NCBI RefSeq assembly: GCF_900129235.1 | Contig: NZ_FQUV01000004.1 | Coordinates: forward strand, 186,001-250,000 | DNA: 64,000 bases | Source of the DNA: Litoreibacter ascidiaceicola | GTDB taxonomy: Bacteria; Pseudomonadota; Alphaproteobacteria; Rhodobacterales; Rhodobacteraceae | Reading direction: 5' to 3' | Part shown: positions 25,027 through 34,070 of the stretch, piece after piece | Layout of the letters: each line of letters opens with the position of its first letter | Position numbering within the stretch: the stretch's first letter is position 1 | Notes under the pieces: generated by a model | What the model saw: the letters and a program-made list of their open reading frames with translations, nothing else | Database searches by the model: none | Told to the model about the DNA's origin: nothing | Program-made: the position numbers and the translations under genes

Positions 25027-26310
25027 TTAGACCTCTTCGATACGCAGGGCGACAGGGTCCGAGGCCAGCACGCCGGTTTTCGGCAGCTTCGCCAGCGCCG
25101 CGTCCAGCGCGTCGCGCGAGGTGGTGTGGGTCACGATCAGCACGGGGGCCTTGTCGTCGAGATGGTCATACTGGCGCATCCTGTGGATCGACACGCCCGC
25201 ATCGCCCAAGCAGGTTGCGACCTTGGCCAAAGCGCCCGGCTTGTCGTGCAAAGTCATGCGCAGATAATACGGCGCAGGGGTGCCGGAATTGGCGGATGGC
25301 GTGGTTTTCAGCGTGTCGGCAGGCTGGCCGAAGGTCGGCAACCGAAGCCCGCGGGCAATGTCGATAATGTCGGACAGCACGGCGCTTGCGGTCGGACCTT
25401 CGCCAGCCCCTGCGCCGCGCAGCACGATCTGGCCCACATGGTCGCCTTCCAGCACAACCATATTGGTGCCGCCTTCCAACTGGCCCAAGGGCGACGTGGC
25501 AGGGACCAAGCAAGGCGTCATGGATTGCACCAGCCCGCGACCTGTCATCTGAGCGATGCCCAACAGTTTGATTTTATAGCCCATGTCGGCGGCTTGGTGG
25601 ATGTCTTCGATGGTGACGCGGCCGATGCCTTCAAGCTGCACCCCGTCAAACTTGACCTGCGTGCCAAAGGAAATGGCCGCCAGCAACGCCAGCTTGTGCG
25701 CCGCGTCGATGCCGCCGACGTCCAGCTCGGGGTCGGCCTCCAGATAGCCCAAGCCGTCAGCCTCGGCGAAAGCCTCCTCATAGGTGAGGTTGGCGTTTTC
25801 CATGCGCGTCAGGATGTAGTTGCACGAGCCGTTCATCACACCCATCACGCGGGTGATGTCGTTACCGGCCAGCCCCTCGGTCAATGCCTTGATCACGGGG
25901 ATGCCGCCTGCGACCGCTGCCTCGAACCGCAAGACGCGGCCCTCGCCTTCGGCCAGCAGCGCAAGTTCCTGCCCGTGTTCCGCCAGCATCGCCTTGTTGG
26001 CCGTCACCACGTCCTTGCCCGCCTTCAAGGCCGCCTCGGTCGCGTCCTTGGCGGGGCCGTCCGCGCCGCCCATGAGTTCCACGAACACGTCCACGTCGTC
26101 GCGCGTTGCCAGCTTCACCGGATCATCTTCCCACGCGTAGTCGTCCAGCGGCACGTCGCGGTCTTTCTGCGAGCGGGCGGATACGGCGGAGATCACGATC
26201 TTGCGGCCTGTTCGCGCCTCTAGCTGGGCCGCCTTCTGGCGGATGATGCGCACGACGCCCACGCCCACGGTGCCCAGTCCTGCGATGCCAATGCGAAGGG
26301 GGTCAGACAT
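25027..26310 (-). CDS. hom: Homoserine dehydrogenase
   Basis: NAD(P)-dependent reduction of aspartate semialdehyde to homoserine on the way to threonine and methionine. The 427-aa monofunctional form has the Rossmann motif GIAGLGTVGVGVV, catalytic-domain segment GVMNGSCNYILTRM, and the LGYLEADPELDVGGIDAAHKL signature (residues about 190-210). A C-terminal ACT domain (YYLRMTLHDKPGALAKVA) probably mediates threonine feedback. Confidence 0.95.
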   Translation of the reverse strand: MSDPLRIGIAGLGTVGVGVVRIIRQKAAQLEARTGRKIVISAVSARSQKDRDVPLDDYAWEDDPVKLATRDDVDVFVELMGGADGPAKDATEAALKAGKDVVTANKAMLAEHGQELALLAEGEGRVLRFEAAVAGGIPVIKALTEGLAGNDITRVMGVMNGSCNYILTRMENANLTYEEAFAEADGLGYLEADPELDVGGIDAAHKLALLAAISFGTQVKFDGVQLEGIGRVTIEDIHQAADMGYKIKLLGIAQMTGRGLVQSMTPCLVPATSPLGQLEGGTNMVVLEGDHVGQIVLRGAGAGEGPTASAVLSDIIDIARGLRLPTFGQPADTLKTTPSANSGTPAPYYLRMTLHDKPGALAKVATCLGDAGVSIHRMRQYDHLDDKAPVLIVTHTTSRDALDAALAKLPKTGVLASDPVALRIEEV

Positions 26311-26383
26311 AGGGATGCTCCGTCAAAATAAGGTGTTGCGCGCTCGTTAGCGCGTATCGTGTGAGGGTGCAATGCGAGGACAC

Positions 26384-26683
26384 TTATGCGGGGCGATCCT
26401 TAACCGCGTTCAGCAGCCTCAGCCGTGTTGCGCCGTCGATGATGCTACGGCCCTTCAATGCGCGAGCGCGGGCTTTCAGACGGGCGACACGGGCGGCAAG
26501 GGCTTCGGTCTGCACTTCGATGGTGCTTCCTGCGGAGGCGCGGGAAATCAGTTCGGGAAGGGGCTGCAAGGCCGGGTAATCAGCGTTGCGCGCCTCTTGA
26601 CTGATGGTGTCATCAATCGCCGGCAGGTTCGCCGTGCAGGCAGATAGCAGCACAAAAGCTATGAAAAGAGGGGTGCAGCGCAT
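26384..26683 (-). CDS. Small putative lipoprotein
   Basis: A 99-aa protein starting at the ATG at 26683; the longer frame upstream runs across the TetR operator and its promoter and is not coding. A signal peptide with lipobox (FIAFVLLSAC) precedes Cys at residue 15. The mature part is mostly helical, with a segment of alternating Arg/Ala heptads near the end (LAARVARLKARARALKG) that may form a short coiled coil. It is divergent from tetR, so the same operator could control it. Function unknown. Confidence 0.7.
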   Translation of the reverse strand: MRCTPLFIAFVLLSACTANLPAIDDTISQEARNADYPALQPLPELISRASAGSTIEVQTEALAARVARLKARARALKGRSIIDGATRLRLLNAVKDRPA

Positions 26684-26761
26684 GAGGCCCGATCCGGTGT
26701 GATTTCTACGGCGCACAATAGGGGGCAGGGGCAGGGCCGTCCAGCGCCACATATAGGGTTG

Positions 26762-26781
26762 ATCTGAACACGTGTTCAGAT
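26762..26781. promoter_or_regulatory. Perfect 20-bp palindrome, probable TetR operator
   Basis: ATCTGAACACGTGTTCAGAT reads identically on both strands and ends 11 bp before the tetR start. It lies between tetR and the divergent lipoprotein gene. Size, symmetry and position fit an autoregulatory TetR site. Confidence 0.8.
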
Positions 26782-26792
26782 AGCATGGCGCT

Positions 26793-27440
26793 ATGGCACG
26801 TAAAATCGGTTCACACTCCGACATCACCGGCCCCCGCGTTCGCGCGGCGGCGCTAAAGCTGTTTGCCGCGCATGGCTTCGCCGCCGTCTCCATGAGACAA
26901 ATCGCGGCGGAGGTCGGGGTTCAGGCTGGTGCGCTTTACCTTTACACTCCCGATAAGCAATCGTTGCTATTCGATCTGTTGCGCGACCACATGCAAGAAG
27001 TTCTGGATGCGTGGAGCGCCGAGGAAAAGCCGGAAGGTCCGGTTCAGCACCTTGAAGCCTTTTCGCGGTTCCACATCCGCTTCCATCTGGAGCGCCCCGA
27101 ACAGGTGTTCATCTCCTACATGGAGCTGCGCAATCTGGAGCCCGACAACTTCAAAACGCTAGAGAATATGCGCCGTCAATATGAGGACGCGCTCGAATCC
27201 ATCCTCAAGCAGGGACAGGACGAGGGTGTGTTTGATGTGGACGACACCAAGCTGACCACGCTGGCGCTGATTGCCATGCTGAACGGGGTGACCAGCTGGT
27301 ACAAGCCCGATGGTCGCCTGTCTTTAGCGCGGGTCGAGGCGATCTATTCCGACATGGCCGGCAAGGCGGTGCGTATGCCGCGCTGGAAAGAACGGCAGCG
27401 CAAGCTTGAGGCCGAGCAAGCCGCCGCGGCAGCGGAATAG
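26793..27440 (+). CDS. TetR/AcrR family transcriptional regulator
   Basis: Repressor of 215 aa. The N-terminal helix-turn-helix (ALKLFAAHGFAAVSMRQIAAEVGVQAGALYLYTPDKQSLL without interruption of the pattern) is classic TetR with the YxYxxxKxxLL recognition stretch. The C-terminal half (residues 80-195) has the IEAIYSDMAGKAV-type end of regulators that bind acyl-CoA or similar ligands. Targets probably include itself and the lipoprotein gene through the 20-bp palindrome. It converges on the VOC-cysE operon. Confidence 0.88.
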   Translation: MARKIGSHSDITGPRVRAAALKLFAAHGFAAVSMRQIAAEVGVQAGALYLYTPDKQSLLFDLLRDHMQEVLDAWSAEEKPEGPVQHLEAFSRFHIRFHLERPEQVFISYMELRNLEPDNFKTLENMRRQYEDALESILKQGQDEGVFDVDDTKLTTLALIAMLNGVTSWYKPDGRLSLARVEAIYSDMAGKAVRMPRWKERQRKLEAEQAAAAAE

Positions 27441-27459
27441 TTAAAGGCGTTGTCAGCGC

Positions 27460-28341
27460 TTATTTTGACAGAAATCGCAGGAGCGTATTTGCCGTCAAGG
27501 CAGGGTCAGTTAACGCAAAGCCGTTGGGGATCGTGCGATAGCCGAGGTTTGATGCGTTGAGGAACTTCAGCAGCTTATCCGGATCGCGCAGCGTCAAATC
27601 CATTCCGGCGATGCAAGGCAGTGTCTCCTGCGCCAGATCGTTCGGCAACGGCCCAATCTCCCGCTCAAACGCATCTGCACTCATCACCCGCAGGGTGCCG
27701 TTGGCGGTCTGAAACTCGAACCCGCCATTGAGTTCCGTGAGCCCTGTATACAATCCACCGAAACGGGCCTTCAGCTCTGCGTGAAACGAGGTGTCCGCCA
27801 GAATGTTCACGCCACAAATACCGCTCACGCTATTTGGATGTTCGAGCCATTCTGGCACATAGATCAAATCGGGGCGGTGTTGCTGGCACAAAAAGAACGA
27901 AAGCCTTGGGAACTGCGCATCTGGTAGCAAGGCAAGGGTGGTTTTCGTCCGCCCTGCGGTTCCGTCGGGAAGAGTGACATCGCGCCCGAATTCCAAATGC
28001 CCTGCGACGGTGAAGCCTACGCGTTCTGCAGTCTGCGCATCTTCAACCGAGTTGGTACTGTGCAAAGCCGACAACGCCACACCTTCGCGTTGTTGTAAGT
28101 GTTCGTAAACATGCCGCCCGAAACGGAAGTCCCCGGCGGGCACTTCATCTAGAAGGGTGTCGTCATAGATGCCCATGATTTCGACCAGACACCCGTTGAA
28201 CATGGCCAGACTTGTGCTTGTCCCCCATGGATGCTTGCCGATGGGGGTCATGTTGAAGCCAAGTGAGATAAGCCGGTCGCGCAGGGCGTTGATGTCCTTG
28301 GTTGCCAGAAGCGGGTGGTCGATGCCGAAGGATTCGTTCAT
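27460..28341 (-). CDS. VOC family protein with glyoxalase-like domains
   Basis: A 293-aa protein in the Glyoxalase_3/VOC group: N-terminal FGIDHPLLATKDINALRDRLISLGF with its metal-ligand His near residue 8, and two VOC repeats. Activity of this group is undefined; relatives include racemases, lyases and dioxygenases. It is the last gene of a unit with cysE, whose stop it overlaps (ATGA-type, 4 bp). Confidence 0.75.
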   Translation of the reverse strand: MNESFGIDHPLLATKDINALRDRLISLGFNMTPIGKHPWGTSTSLAMFNGCLVEIMGIYDDTLLDEVPAGDFRFGRHVYEHLQQREGVALSALHSTNSVEDAQTAERVGFTVAGHLEFGRDVTLPDGTAGRTKTTLALLPDAQFPRLSFFLCQQHRPDLIYVPEWLEHPNSVSGICGVNILADTSFHAELKARFGGLYTGLTELNGGFEFQTANGTLRVMSADAFEREIGPLPNDLAQETLPCIAGMDLTLRDPDKLLKFLNASNLGYRTIPNGFALTDPALTANTLLRFLSK

Positions 28342-29066
28342 TTTCGTATCCCCTCGCGTTCGACGAAGCTTACTTTGGCGTCGCCCCGCACGGTCGCTTT
28401 GGCCCCCACAACGAGCGCGTTTTGCGCGACATCTTGGACGACAACCGCACCTGCGGCGACATTTGCATGGGCCCCGATCTTGATATTGCCCAGCAATATC
28501 GCACCCGCCCCGATGACAGCGCCGGTCCCGATATGCGGATGCCTGCGCGGGCCGCTGTTGGTTAATGTGCTGCCAAGGGTGACGTTATGCCAGATCGAGA
28601 CATCGTCCTCGATGATCGACGTTTCCCCCACCACAAACCCCAATCCGTGGTCGAGCCATAGGCCCGCGCCGATCTGCGCTGCGGGGTGGATATCGGTAGA
28701 AAACGCACGCCCGAATGCGGCTTTCAGGGCCAGTGCCATGGTCGTGTCGCCCTCGACCCAATACTTGTGTGCCACGCGGTGCCCCATGATCGCCTGCACC
28801 CCGCGCGAGAACAGCAAGGCGGACGCTGCTCCGCCGGGCTCAAAATTGCGGCGGGCCGTCTCGGTGATGTCAAAGGCCGTAATCTTTGCAAGCGCCTTGT
28901 CGCGGTAGGCTTCCGTCACGGCTCGCCTAATCGCAGGGGCTTTGCACAGGCTGGACAACAAGTTGCCTGCCAAGTCGTGAAACCCTTCGAACGGGCCAAG
29001 CGCAAGGATTTCCGCCACCTCGGGGGAGGCTTCCAGAACGGCGCGGACGTCATCAACCAGTTTCAT
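28338..29066 (-). CDS. cysE: Serine O-acetyltransferase
   Basis: Acetylates L-serine with acetyl-CoA in the first step of cysteine synthesis. The 242-aa protein has the alpha-helical N-terminal domain and the left-handed beta-helix (hexapeptide repeats such as IGAGLWLDHG, IGTGAVIGAG). The catalytic His/Asp region is FSTDIHPAAQIGAG and LDHGLGFVVGE. Loop TNSGPRRHP is typical of CysE. It lies 9 bp after the aldehyde dehydrogenase gene, an unusual place for cysE. Confidence 0.9.
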   Translation of the reverse strand: MKLVDDVRAVLEASPEVAEILALGPFEGFHDLAGNLLSSLCKAPAIRRAVTEAYRDKALAKITAFDITETARRNFEPGGAASALLFSRGVQAIMGHRVAHKYWVEGDTTMALALKAAFGRAFSTDIHPAAQIGAGLWLDHGLGFVVGETSIIEDDVSIWHNVTLGSTLTNSGPRRHPHIGTGAVIGAGAILLGNIKIGAHANVAAGAVVVQDVAQNALVVGAKATVRGDAKVSFVEREGIRK

Positions 29067-29075
29067 CGGGTATCC

Positions 29076-30584
29076 TCAAGACACATAGCCAAAGGCGATC
29101 CTTGGTTTCGGGGCGCTGTCAAGCCAGATGCTTTTGGCGGAGGTGTATTCCATCAACGCATCCGTGCCGCTAGACCGCCCGAAGCCGGAGTTCAAAGAGC
29201 CGCCAAAAGGGGACGAGACGTGGATCGCCTTGTAGCTGTTGATCCAGAATGTGCCTGCGCGAACGGCCTCTGCCATGCGGTGGGCGCGGCCCACGTCGGA
29301 AGTCCAAACGGCCCCTGCCAGCCCGAACGAGGTGTCGTTGGCCAGCGCGATGGCGTCCGCTTCATCCTCGAACGGGATGGCGGTGACGACAGGTCCGAAA
29401 ATCTCTTGCTGCGCGGTTTTTGAGCTGTTCGACAATCCGCGCAGGACCGTTGGAGGCACAAAATACCCTTTCGCAAGTGTGTCCGAGCGAGACAATACCG
29501 ACGCGCCCGCGCTGGCGGCCTGATCAATCATGCCGGTGACATGCTTGAATTGGCGGGCATTGCTGATCGGCCCAATCTCGGTGCTTTCGTCCAACGGGTC
29601 GCCTAGCTTGATGTTTTTCATGCCAGTCGAGAGCATTTCGACCAGATCATCGTGGATTGATCTCTGGACCAGCAGCCGTGAGCCCGCCACGCAGCTTTGC
29701 CCCGCGCCTGAGAAGATAGCCGCCTGTGCGCCAAGACAGGCATGTTCCAGATTGGCATCGTCAAACACGATATTGGCGGACTTGCCGCCTAGTTCCAGCA
29801 CCGCTGGTTTCAGGGCGGCAGCGGCGGCCATGGCAACGCGACGGCCCGTTTCGGGGGAACCGACAAAGACCACCTTGCGCACCGCCATATGTTCAATCGC
29901 TGCTTGCCCGGTCGTCGGGCCAAGCCCGCACAACACGTTCACAAGCCCATGTGGAAGCCCCGCATCCTCGGCCAGCTTCACTAGGGCCACTGTGGTGATC
30001 GGAGTCAGTTCGCTGGGTTTTATGACCACCCCATTGCCGGTGGCGATGGCAGGAGCAATTTGCCAGCCTGCGGTGAAGATCGGCGCGTTCCAAGGCGTAA
30101 TCTGGAACACCACCCCAAGCGGTTCGCGCAGCGTGTAGTTTAGGTGGCCCGACGGCACGGGAATGACCTCGCCATGCAGTTTGTCCGCCCAGCCCGCGTA
30201 ATAGGCGAACATCTCCGCCACTTTGGCGACCTCTATGCGGCAGTCGCGGATGGGTTTGCCTGCAACGATTGCTTCTATGATGGCCAGCGGTTCAGCATTG
30301 GCAAGAACGGCGCGAGCGATATCTTGCATCACCTGACCGCGCGCCGCGGCCGATATACCCTTGGCCCAAGCCGGTTGCGCCTTTTGCGCGGCGTCGCAGG
30401 CCTTAATCGCCAGCGCAGTATCTGCGTCCTTGTAGGTTAGCAAAACCTGCTCCGTGAACGGGTCCACCAAGGTCACATCCGCCCCTGCACCATCAATGAG
30501 CTTTCCGCCGATGATGCTTTGCGGTCTGTCGCCGAGGCCAAGCGCCGCCATTGCTCCCAGTAATTTTTGTGTACGCTCAGACAT
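29076..30584 (-). CDS. NAD(P)-dependent aldehyde dehydrogenase
   Basis: Oxidises an aldehyde to the acid. The start at 30584 (502 aa) has GGAG seven bases upstream; a frame opening at 30656 would run through the preceding gene. Family motifs are complete: LELGGKSANIVFDD with the general-base Glu, the nucleophile Cys298 in GAGQSCVAGSR, and the C-terminal SPFGGSLNSGFGR. It resembles betaine-aldehyde or aminobutyraldehyde-type enzymes. It overlaps the upstream dehydrogenase gene by 8 bp, so it may act on that enzyme's product. Confidence 0.9.
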   Translation of the reverse strand: MSERTQKLLGAMAALGLGDRPQSIIGGKLIDGAGADVTLVDPFTEQVLLTYKDADTALAIKACDAAQKAQPAWAKGISAAARGQVMQDIARAVLANAEPLAIIEAIVAGKPIRDCRIEVAKVAEMFAYYAGWADKLHGEVIPVPSGHLNYTLREPLGVVFQITPWNAPIFTAGWQIAPAIATGNGVVIKPSELTPITTVALVKLAEDAGLPHGLVNVLCGLGPTTGQAAIEHMAVRKVVFVGSPETGRRVAMAAAAALKPAVLELGGKSANIVFDDANLEHACLGAQAAIFSGAGQSCVAGSRLLVQRSIHDDLVEMLSTGMKNIKLGDPLDESTEIGPISNARQFKHVTGMIDQAASAGASVLSRSDTLAKGYFVPPTVLRGLSNSSKTAQQEIFGPVVTAIPFEDEADAIALANDTSFGLAGAVWTSDVGRAHRMAEAVRAGTFWINSYKAIHVSSPFGGSLNSGFGRSSGTDALMEYTSAKSIWLDSAPKPRIAFGYVS

Positions 30585-31446
30585 CTTGGGTCTCCTTCCC
30601 GTCGAACTTAACAATCTCGTTGAAATCCGCGCTGTCGGGCACATCGCGCGACGCATTCAGCCAAATGTCAGCGATGCCGGAAAAGCCGGAGATATCGACA
30701 TCGCTCGCCTTCGCCAGATCAAGCGCAAGGCCCACATCCTTGCGCATCAATCCCATGGTGAAGCCTGAATCGAACGCGTCGTTCAGGACCCATTTCGGGA
30801 AGTTCACCTCGCTCACACCGCTGCGCCCTGATCCCGCGTTGATCCCTTCCAGCAGGTATTCCGGATCAACGCCCGCGGCCTTGCCCAAGCGCACGGCTTC
30901 ACCGACCAACACAAGGTTGGCGGCGCAGAGCATGTTGTTTGCGATCTTCGCGGCATGGCCGGCACCCGAGCCGCCAACGGTCACGGTTTTGGCGGTCAGA
31001 ATTTCCAGAGTGGGCCGCAGTCGCGCGATTGCATCGAGAGAGCCGCCCAAAAGCATGGTCATCGTCCCGCTATTGGCCGCGGCAGGCCCGCCACTGACGG
31101 GGCCGTCAACGAAGGAGAACCCCTGCGCGTCGCCCAATTTGGCCATCGCCTGCGAGGTGACCGGCTCTGACGTGGAGGTGTCCAGAACGATTGCCCCGTC
31201 CTGAATGTCGGGCAGCATTTCGCGCATGACGGCGTCAACCACAGACGCTTTGGGCAGGGACAGGATGATGATGTCCGCAACGCGGGCGAGTGCGGTGGGG
31301 GAGGCAGCAGGCTCTGCACCAAGCTCCGCCATCTTGGCGAGGGTGTCGGGGTTCGGGTCATAGCAGGTCAGGCTGCGCCCGTTGGCAAGCAATTGCGCGC
31401 CCATGCCGCCGCCCATATTTCCGCATCCAATCAGGCCGATATGCAT
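30577..31446 (-). CDS. 3-Hydroxyisobutyrate dehydrogenase family NAD(P)-dependent oxidoreductase
   Basis: Beta-hydroxyacid dehydrogenase of 289 aa starting at the ATG at 31446, which has AAGGG eight bases upstream. The Rossmann motif is IGLIGCGNMGGGM (residues 3-15), the substrate motif DGPVSGG is at 114-120, and the catalytic Lys is Lys167 in GHAAKIANN. Such enzymes oxidise 3-hydroxyisobutyrate, serine-like acids, or reduce small aldehydic acids. As first gene of the unit with aldehyde dehydrogenase, it may oxidise a beta-hydroxy acid to a semialdehyde that the next enzyme uses. Confidence 0.88.
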   Translation of the reverse strand: MHIGLIGCGNMGGGMGAQLLANGRSLTCYDPNPDTLAKMAELGAEPAASPTALARVADIIILSLPKASVVDAVMREMLPDIQDGAIVLDTSTSEPVTSQAMAKLGDAQGFSFVDGPVSGGPAAANSGTMTMLLGGSLDAIARLRPTLEILTAKTVTVGGSGAGHAAKIANNMLCAANLVLVGEAVRLGKAAGVDPEYLLEGINAGSGRSGVSEVNFPKWVLNDAFDSGFTMGLMRKDVGLALDLAKASDVDISGFSGIADIWLNASRDVPDSADFNEIVKFDGKETQDV

Positions 31447-31537
31447 GGTTGTTACCCTTCCCTTCAAATGAGTCTCGGGAACCATGCACTATTCGGCGCG
31501 AGCGTGAAATGACGGTGTTTCGAGGTGCCTCACCCCG

Positions 31538-31569
31538 AAAAAAGGGCCTCCGATCCGGAGGCCCTTTTT
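31538..31569. terminator. Bidirectional Rho-independent terminator
   Basis: A 9-bp stem (GGGCCTCCG / CGGAGGCCC) with a 3-base loop is flanked by six A on the left and five T on the right, so it works on both strands. It sits just downstream of glyA, which reads leftward. Confidence 0.92.
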
Positions 31570-31586
31570 AACTTACGTCGTGTTTC

Positions 31587-32882
31587 TTAAAGCTCGGGAT
31601 AGATCGGGAACTTGCCGCATAAATCCAGCACCTTCGCTTTCACTGCATTTTCCACGGCGGCATTGCCTTCTTCTCCATTCGCGGCGAGACCGTCGACGAC
31701 TTCCACAATCAGATTGGCGATCTGGCGGAACTCGGCCTCCATGAAGCCGCGCGTGGTTCCCGCAGGGGAGCCGAGGCGGATGCCGGAGGTGATCGTCGGC
31801 TTCTCGTCATCGAACGGGATGCCGTTCTTGTTGCAGGTGATGTAGGCGCGGCCCAAGGCTTTCTCGGTCGCGTTGCCCTTCACGTTTTTCGGGCGCAGGT
31901 CGACCAGCATCACATGAGTATCCGTCCCGCCTGTGACGATGTCCAAGCCGCCTTTGATCAACTGGTCTGCCATGGCTTGTGCGTTAAGCACGACCTGCTT
32001 TTGGTACTCTTTGAACTCGGGGCGTAGCGCCTCGCCGAAGGCCACGGCCTTGCCAGCGATCACATGCATCAGCGGACCGCCCTGGATGCCGGGGAAGATC
32101 GCGGAGTTCACTTTCTTCGCAATCGCCTCGTCATTGGTCAGGATCATACCGCCACGTGGTCCGCGCAGGGTTTTGTGTGTCGTCGTCGTCGCCACATGCG
32201 CATGCGGGAACGGGGAAGGGTGCTGACCACCAGCCACGAGGCCCGCGAAATGTGCCATATCTACCAGAAGGAATGCGCCAACCTTGTCTGCAATCTCGCG
32301 CATTTTGGCGAAGTTGATCTGGCGCGGAATAGCGGAGCCACCGGCGATGATAAGCTGAGGTTTGTGCTCCAGCGCCAGCGCTTCGACTTGGTCGTAGTCC
32401 AGTTCCAGCGTGTCAGCGCGAACGCCGTACTGGATAGGGTTGAACCACTTGCCCGATTGGTTCGGCTTCGCGCCGTGGGTCAGGTGACCGCCTGCATCCA
32501 GCGACATGCCCAGAATGGTGTCGCCCGGTTTGATCAGAGCTTGAAACACGCCTTGGTTGGCCTGCGAGCCTGAGTTCGGCTGAACATTGGCGAACTCACA
32601 CCCAAACAGTGCTTTCGCACGATCAATCGCCAAGTTCTCTGCAATATCAACATACTGGCACCCGCCGTAGTAGCGGCGGCCCGGATAGCCTTCGGCGTAT
32701 TTGTTGGTCAGTACGGAGCCTTGGGCTTCCATGACGGCGCGGCTTACGATGTTTTCGGAGGCGATCAGCTCGATCTCGTCGCGCTGGCGGCCCAGCTCTT
32801 TGGTGATGGCGCCGAACAGTTCGGCGTCGCGGGTTTCAAGACTTTCGGTGAAAAAGCCGTCATCACGGTGAGTAGCGTTCAT
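31587..32882 (-). CDS. glyA: Serine hydroxymethyltransferase
   Basis: PLP enzyme interconverting serine and glycine with tetrahydrofolate, the main source of one-carbon units. The start at 32882 (431 aa, [11 protein letters not shown]) has AAGGA upstream; the longer frame overruns the promoter. The PLP Lys is in the [14 protein letters not shown] motif. SNSGSQANQ-type and YYGGCQYVD segments are canonical. It is divergent from nadK. Confidence 0.96.
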   Translation of the reverse strand: MNATHRDDGFFTESLETRDAELFGAITKELGRQRDEIELIASENIVSRAVMEAQGSVLTNKYAEGYPGRRYYGGCQYVDIAENLAIDRAKALFGCEFANVQPNSGSQANQGVFQALIKPGDTILGMSLDAGGHLTHGAKPNQSGKWFNPIQYGVRADTLELDYDQVEALALEHKPQLIIAGGSAIPRQINFAKMREIADKVGAFLLVDMAHFAGLVAGGQHPSPFPHAHVATTTTHKTLRGPRGGMILTNDEAIAKKVNSAIFPGIQGGPLMHVIAGKAVAFGEALRPEFKEYQKQVVLNAQAMADQLIKGGLDIVTGGTDTHVMLVDLRPKNVKGNATEKALGRAYITCNKNGIPFDDEKPTITSGIRLGSPAGTTRGFMEAEFRQIANLIVEVVDGLAANGEEGNAAVENAVKAKVLDLCGKFPIYPEL

Positions 32883-33066
32883 TGGGGGTTCCTTCCCTAA
32901 GAGGCAGCGCAAGATTTGTGCGCCTTTTAGGGGGATTTTATCAGGATCGGAAGCGGTCAAAGCGACACGCTTGCACTCTCTTGCGTCCTGCTGTTGCCGA
33001 TGATGTACTTGTGTTTCCTGCTTTCCCACGCGAAGGTCTTGGAAAGACTTGGAAACTTGCCCTTAG

Positions 33067-33834
33067 ATGCTCGACGTTAACAAAATATCTTTTCTGGCTT
33101 CGGACACGGATGTGGCCTGTGAAGCCCGCGCTGCCATGGTCGACACCTATGGCGATACGCCTTTGGAAGAGGCTGGCGTGATCGTGGCCTTGGGCGGTGA
33201 CGGTTTCATGCTGCAAACGCTGCATGCGACCCAGCATCTCGATACGCCGGTCTATGGGATGAACTGTGGCACCGTCGGGTTTTTGATGAACGAATACCAT
33301 GAGCCCAAGCTGCGGGAACGGCTGGCCGAGGCTGTCGAGGAAGACATAAATCCGCTGCGAATGAAGGCCATTCGCGAAGACGGGACTGTCCATGAGGCAT
33401 TGGCCATCAACGAGGTGTCGCTACTGCGCGCAGGCTCGCAAGCGGCCAAGCTGAGAATTTTCGTTGACGGGCGCGAGCGGCTGGAAGAGCTGGTTTGCGA
33501 CGGGGCGCTGGTCTCTACCCCCGCAGGTTCGACTGCGTATAACTATTCGGCTCACGGGCCTATTCTACCCATCGGGTCAGAGGTTTTGGCCTTAACGGCC
33601 ATGTCCGCATTCCGCCCTCGTCGCTGGCGCGGTGCGTTGTTGCCAAAGTCGGCAAAGGTGCGCTTTGATGTGCTCCAGCCAAAGAAGCGCCCTGTCATGG
33701 CTGACGCCGACGGGCGGTCTGCTGGAAATGTCGTGTCGGTTGAAATCACGTCCGAGCCGAATGTGACCCACCGCATCCTCTTCGATCCCGGCCACGGGCT
33801 GGAAGAGCGCTTGATACGGGAACAATTTGCCTGA
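33067..33834 (+). CDS. nadK: NAD kinase
   Basis: Makes NADP from NAD and ATP. The 255-aa protein has the GGDG motif (VALGGDGFMLQTLH, near residue 43), the NE motif in LAINEVSLLR and the conserved TPAGSTAYNYSA segment. Its shorter N-terminus matches alphaproteobacterial NadK. A 184-bp gap separates it from divergent glyA. Confidence 0.94.
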   Translation: MLDVNKISFLASDTDVACEARAAMVDTYGDTPLEEAGVIVALGGDGFMLQTLHATQHLDTPVYGMNCGTVGFLMNEYHEPKLRERLAEAVEEDINPLRMKAIREDGTVHEALAINEVSLLRAGSQAAKLRIFVDGRERLEELVCDGALVSTPAGSTAYNYSAHGPILPIGSEVLALTAMSAFRPRRWRGALLPKSAKVRFDVLQPKKRPVMADADGRSAGNVVSVEITSEPNVTHRILFDPGHGLEERLIREQFA

Positions 33835-33899
33835 TTTCGGGAACTTCATGCTTCGAAAGTCGTTAACCCCTGAACGCAACACCTTCAGGAGGTTTCCCC

Positions 33900-34070
33900 G
33901 TGACCCAGAACAAAACATCCGACCCCGCCCTTATGAACGATGCACAGCGCTACGAATTGCGTGAATTGGCGATTCTGCACGAAATGCCCTTTAGCGACGA
34001 TCTGACGATGGAAGAGGCCGAAAAGCGGTTGAAAGAACTCCGCGCGCGCGAAGTGCCAAACCAAGTTTGA
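33900..34070 (+). CDS. Conserved-looking small protein, 56 aa
   Basis: The GTG start at 33900 follows a perfect AGGAGG (33887-33892) at ideal spacing. The frame runs 56 codons to TGA, abutting the convergent cupin gene. The product is soluble and charged, with an amphipathic helical C-terminal half (EEAEKRLKELRARE). The strong ribosome site is the main reason to call it. No function recognised. Confidence 0.72.
   Translation: MTQNKTSDPALMNDAQRYELRELAILHEMPFSDDLTMEEAEKRLKELRAREVPNQV

Noticed and set aside
32883-33066. Riboswitch upstream of glyA
   Set aside because: A small GCGCA/TGCGC hairpin is present, but no conserved glycine, SAM or THF riboswitch core could be recognised.
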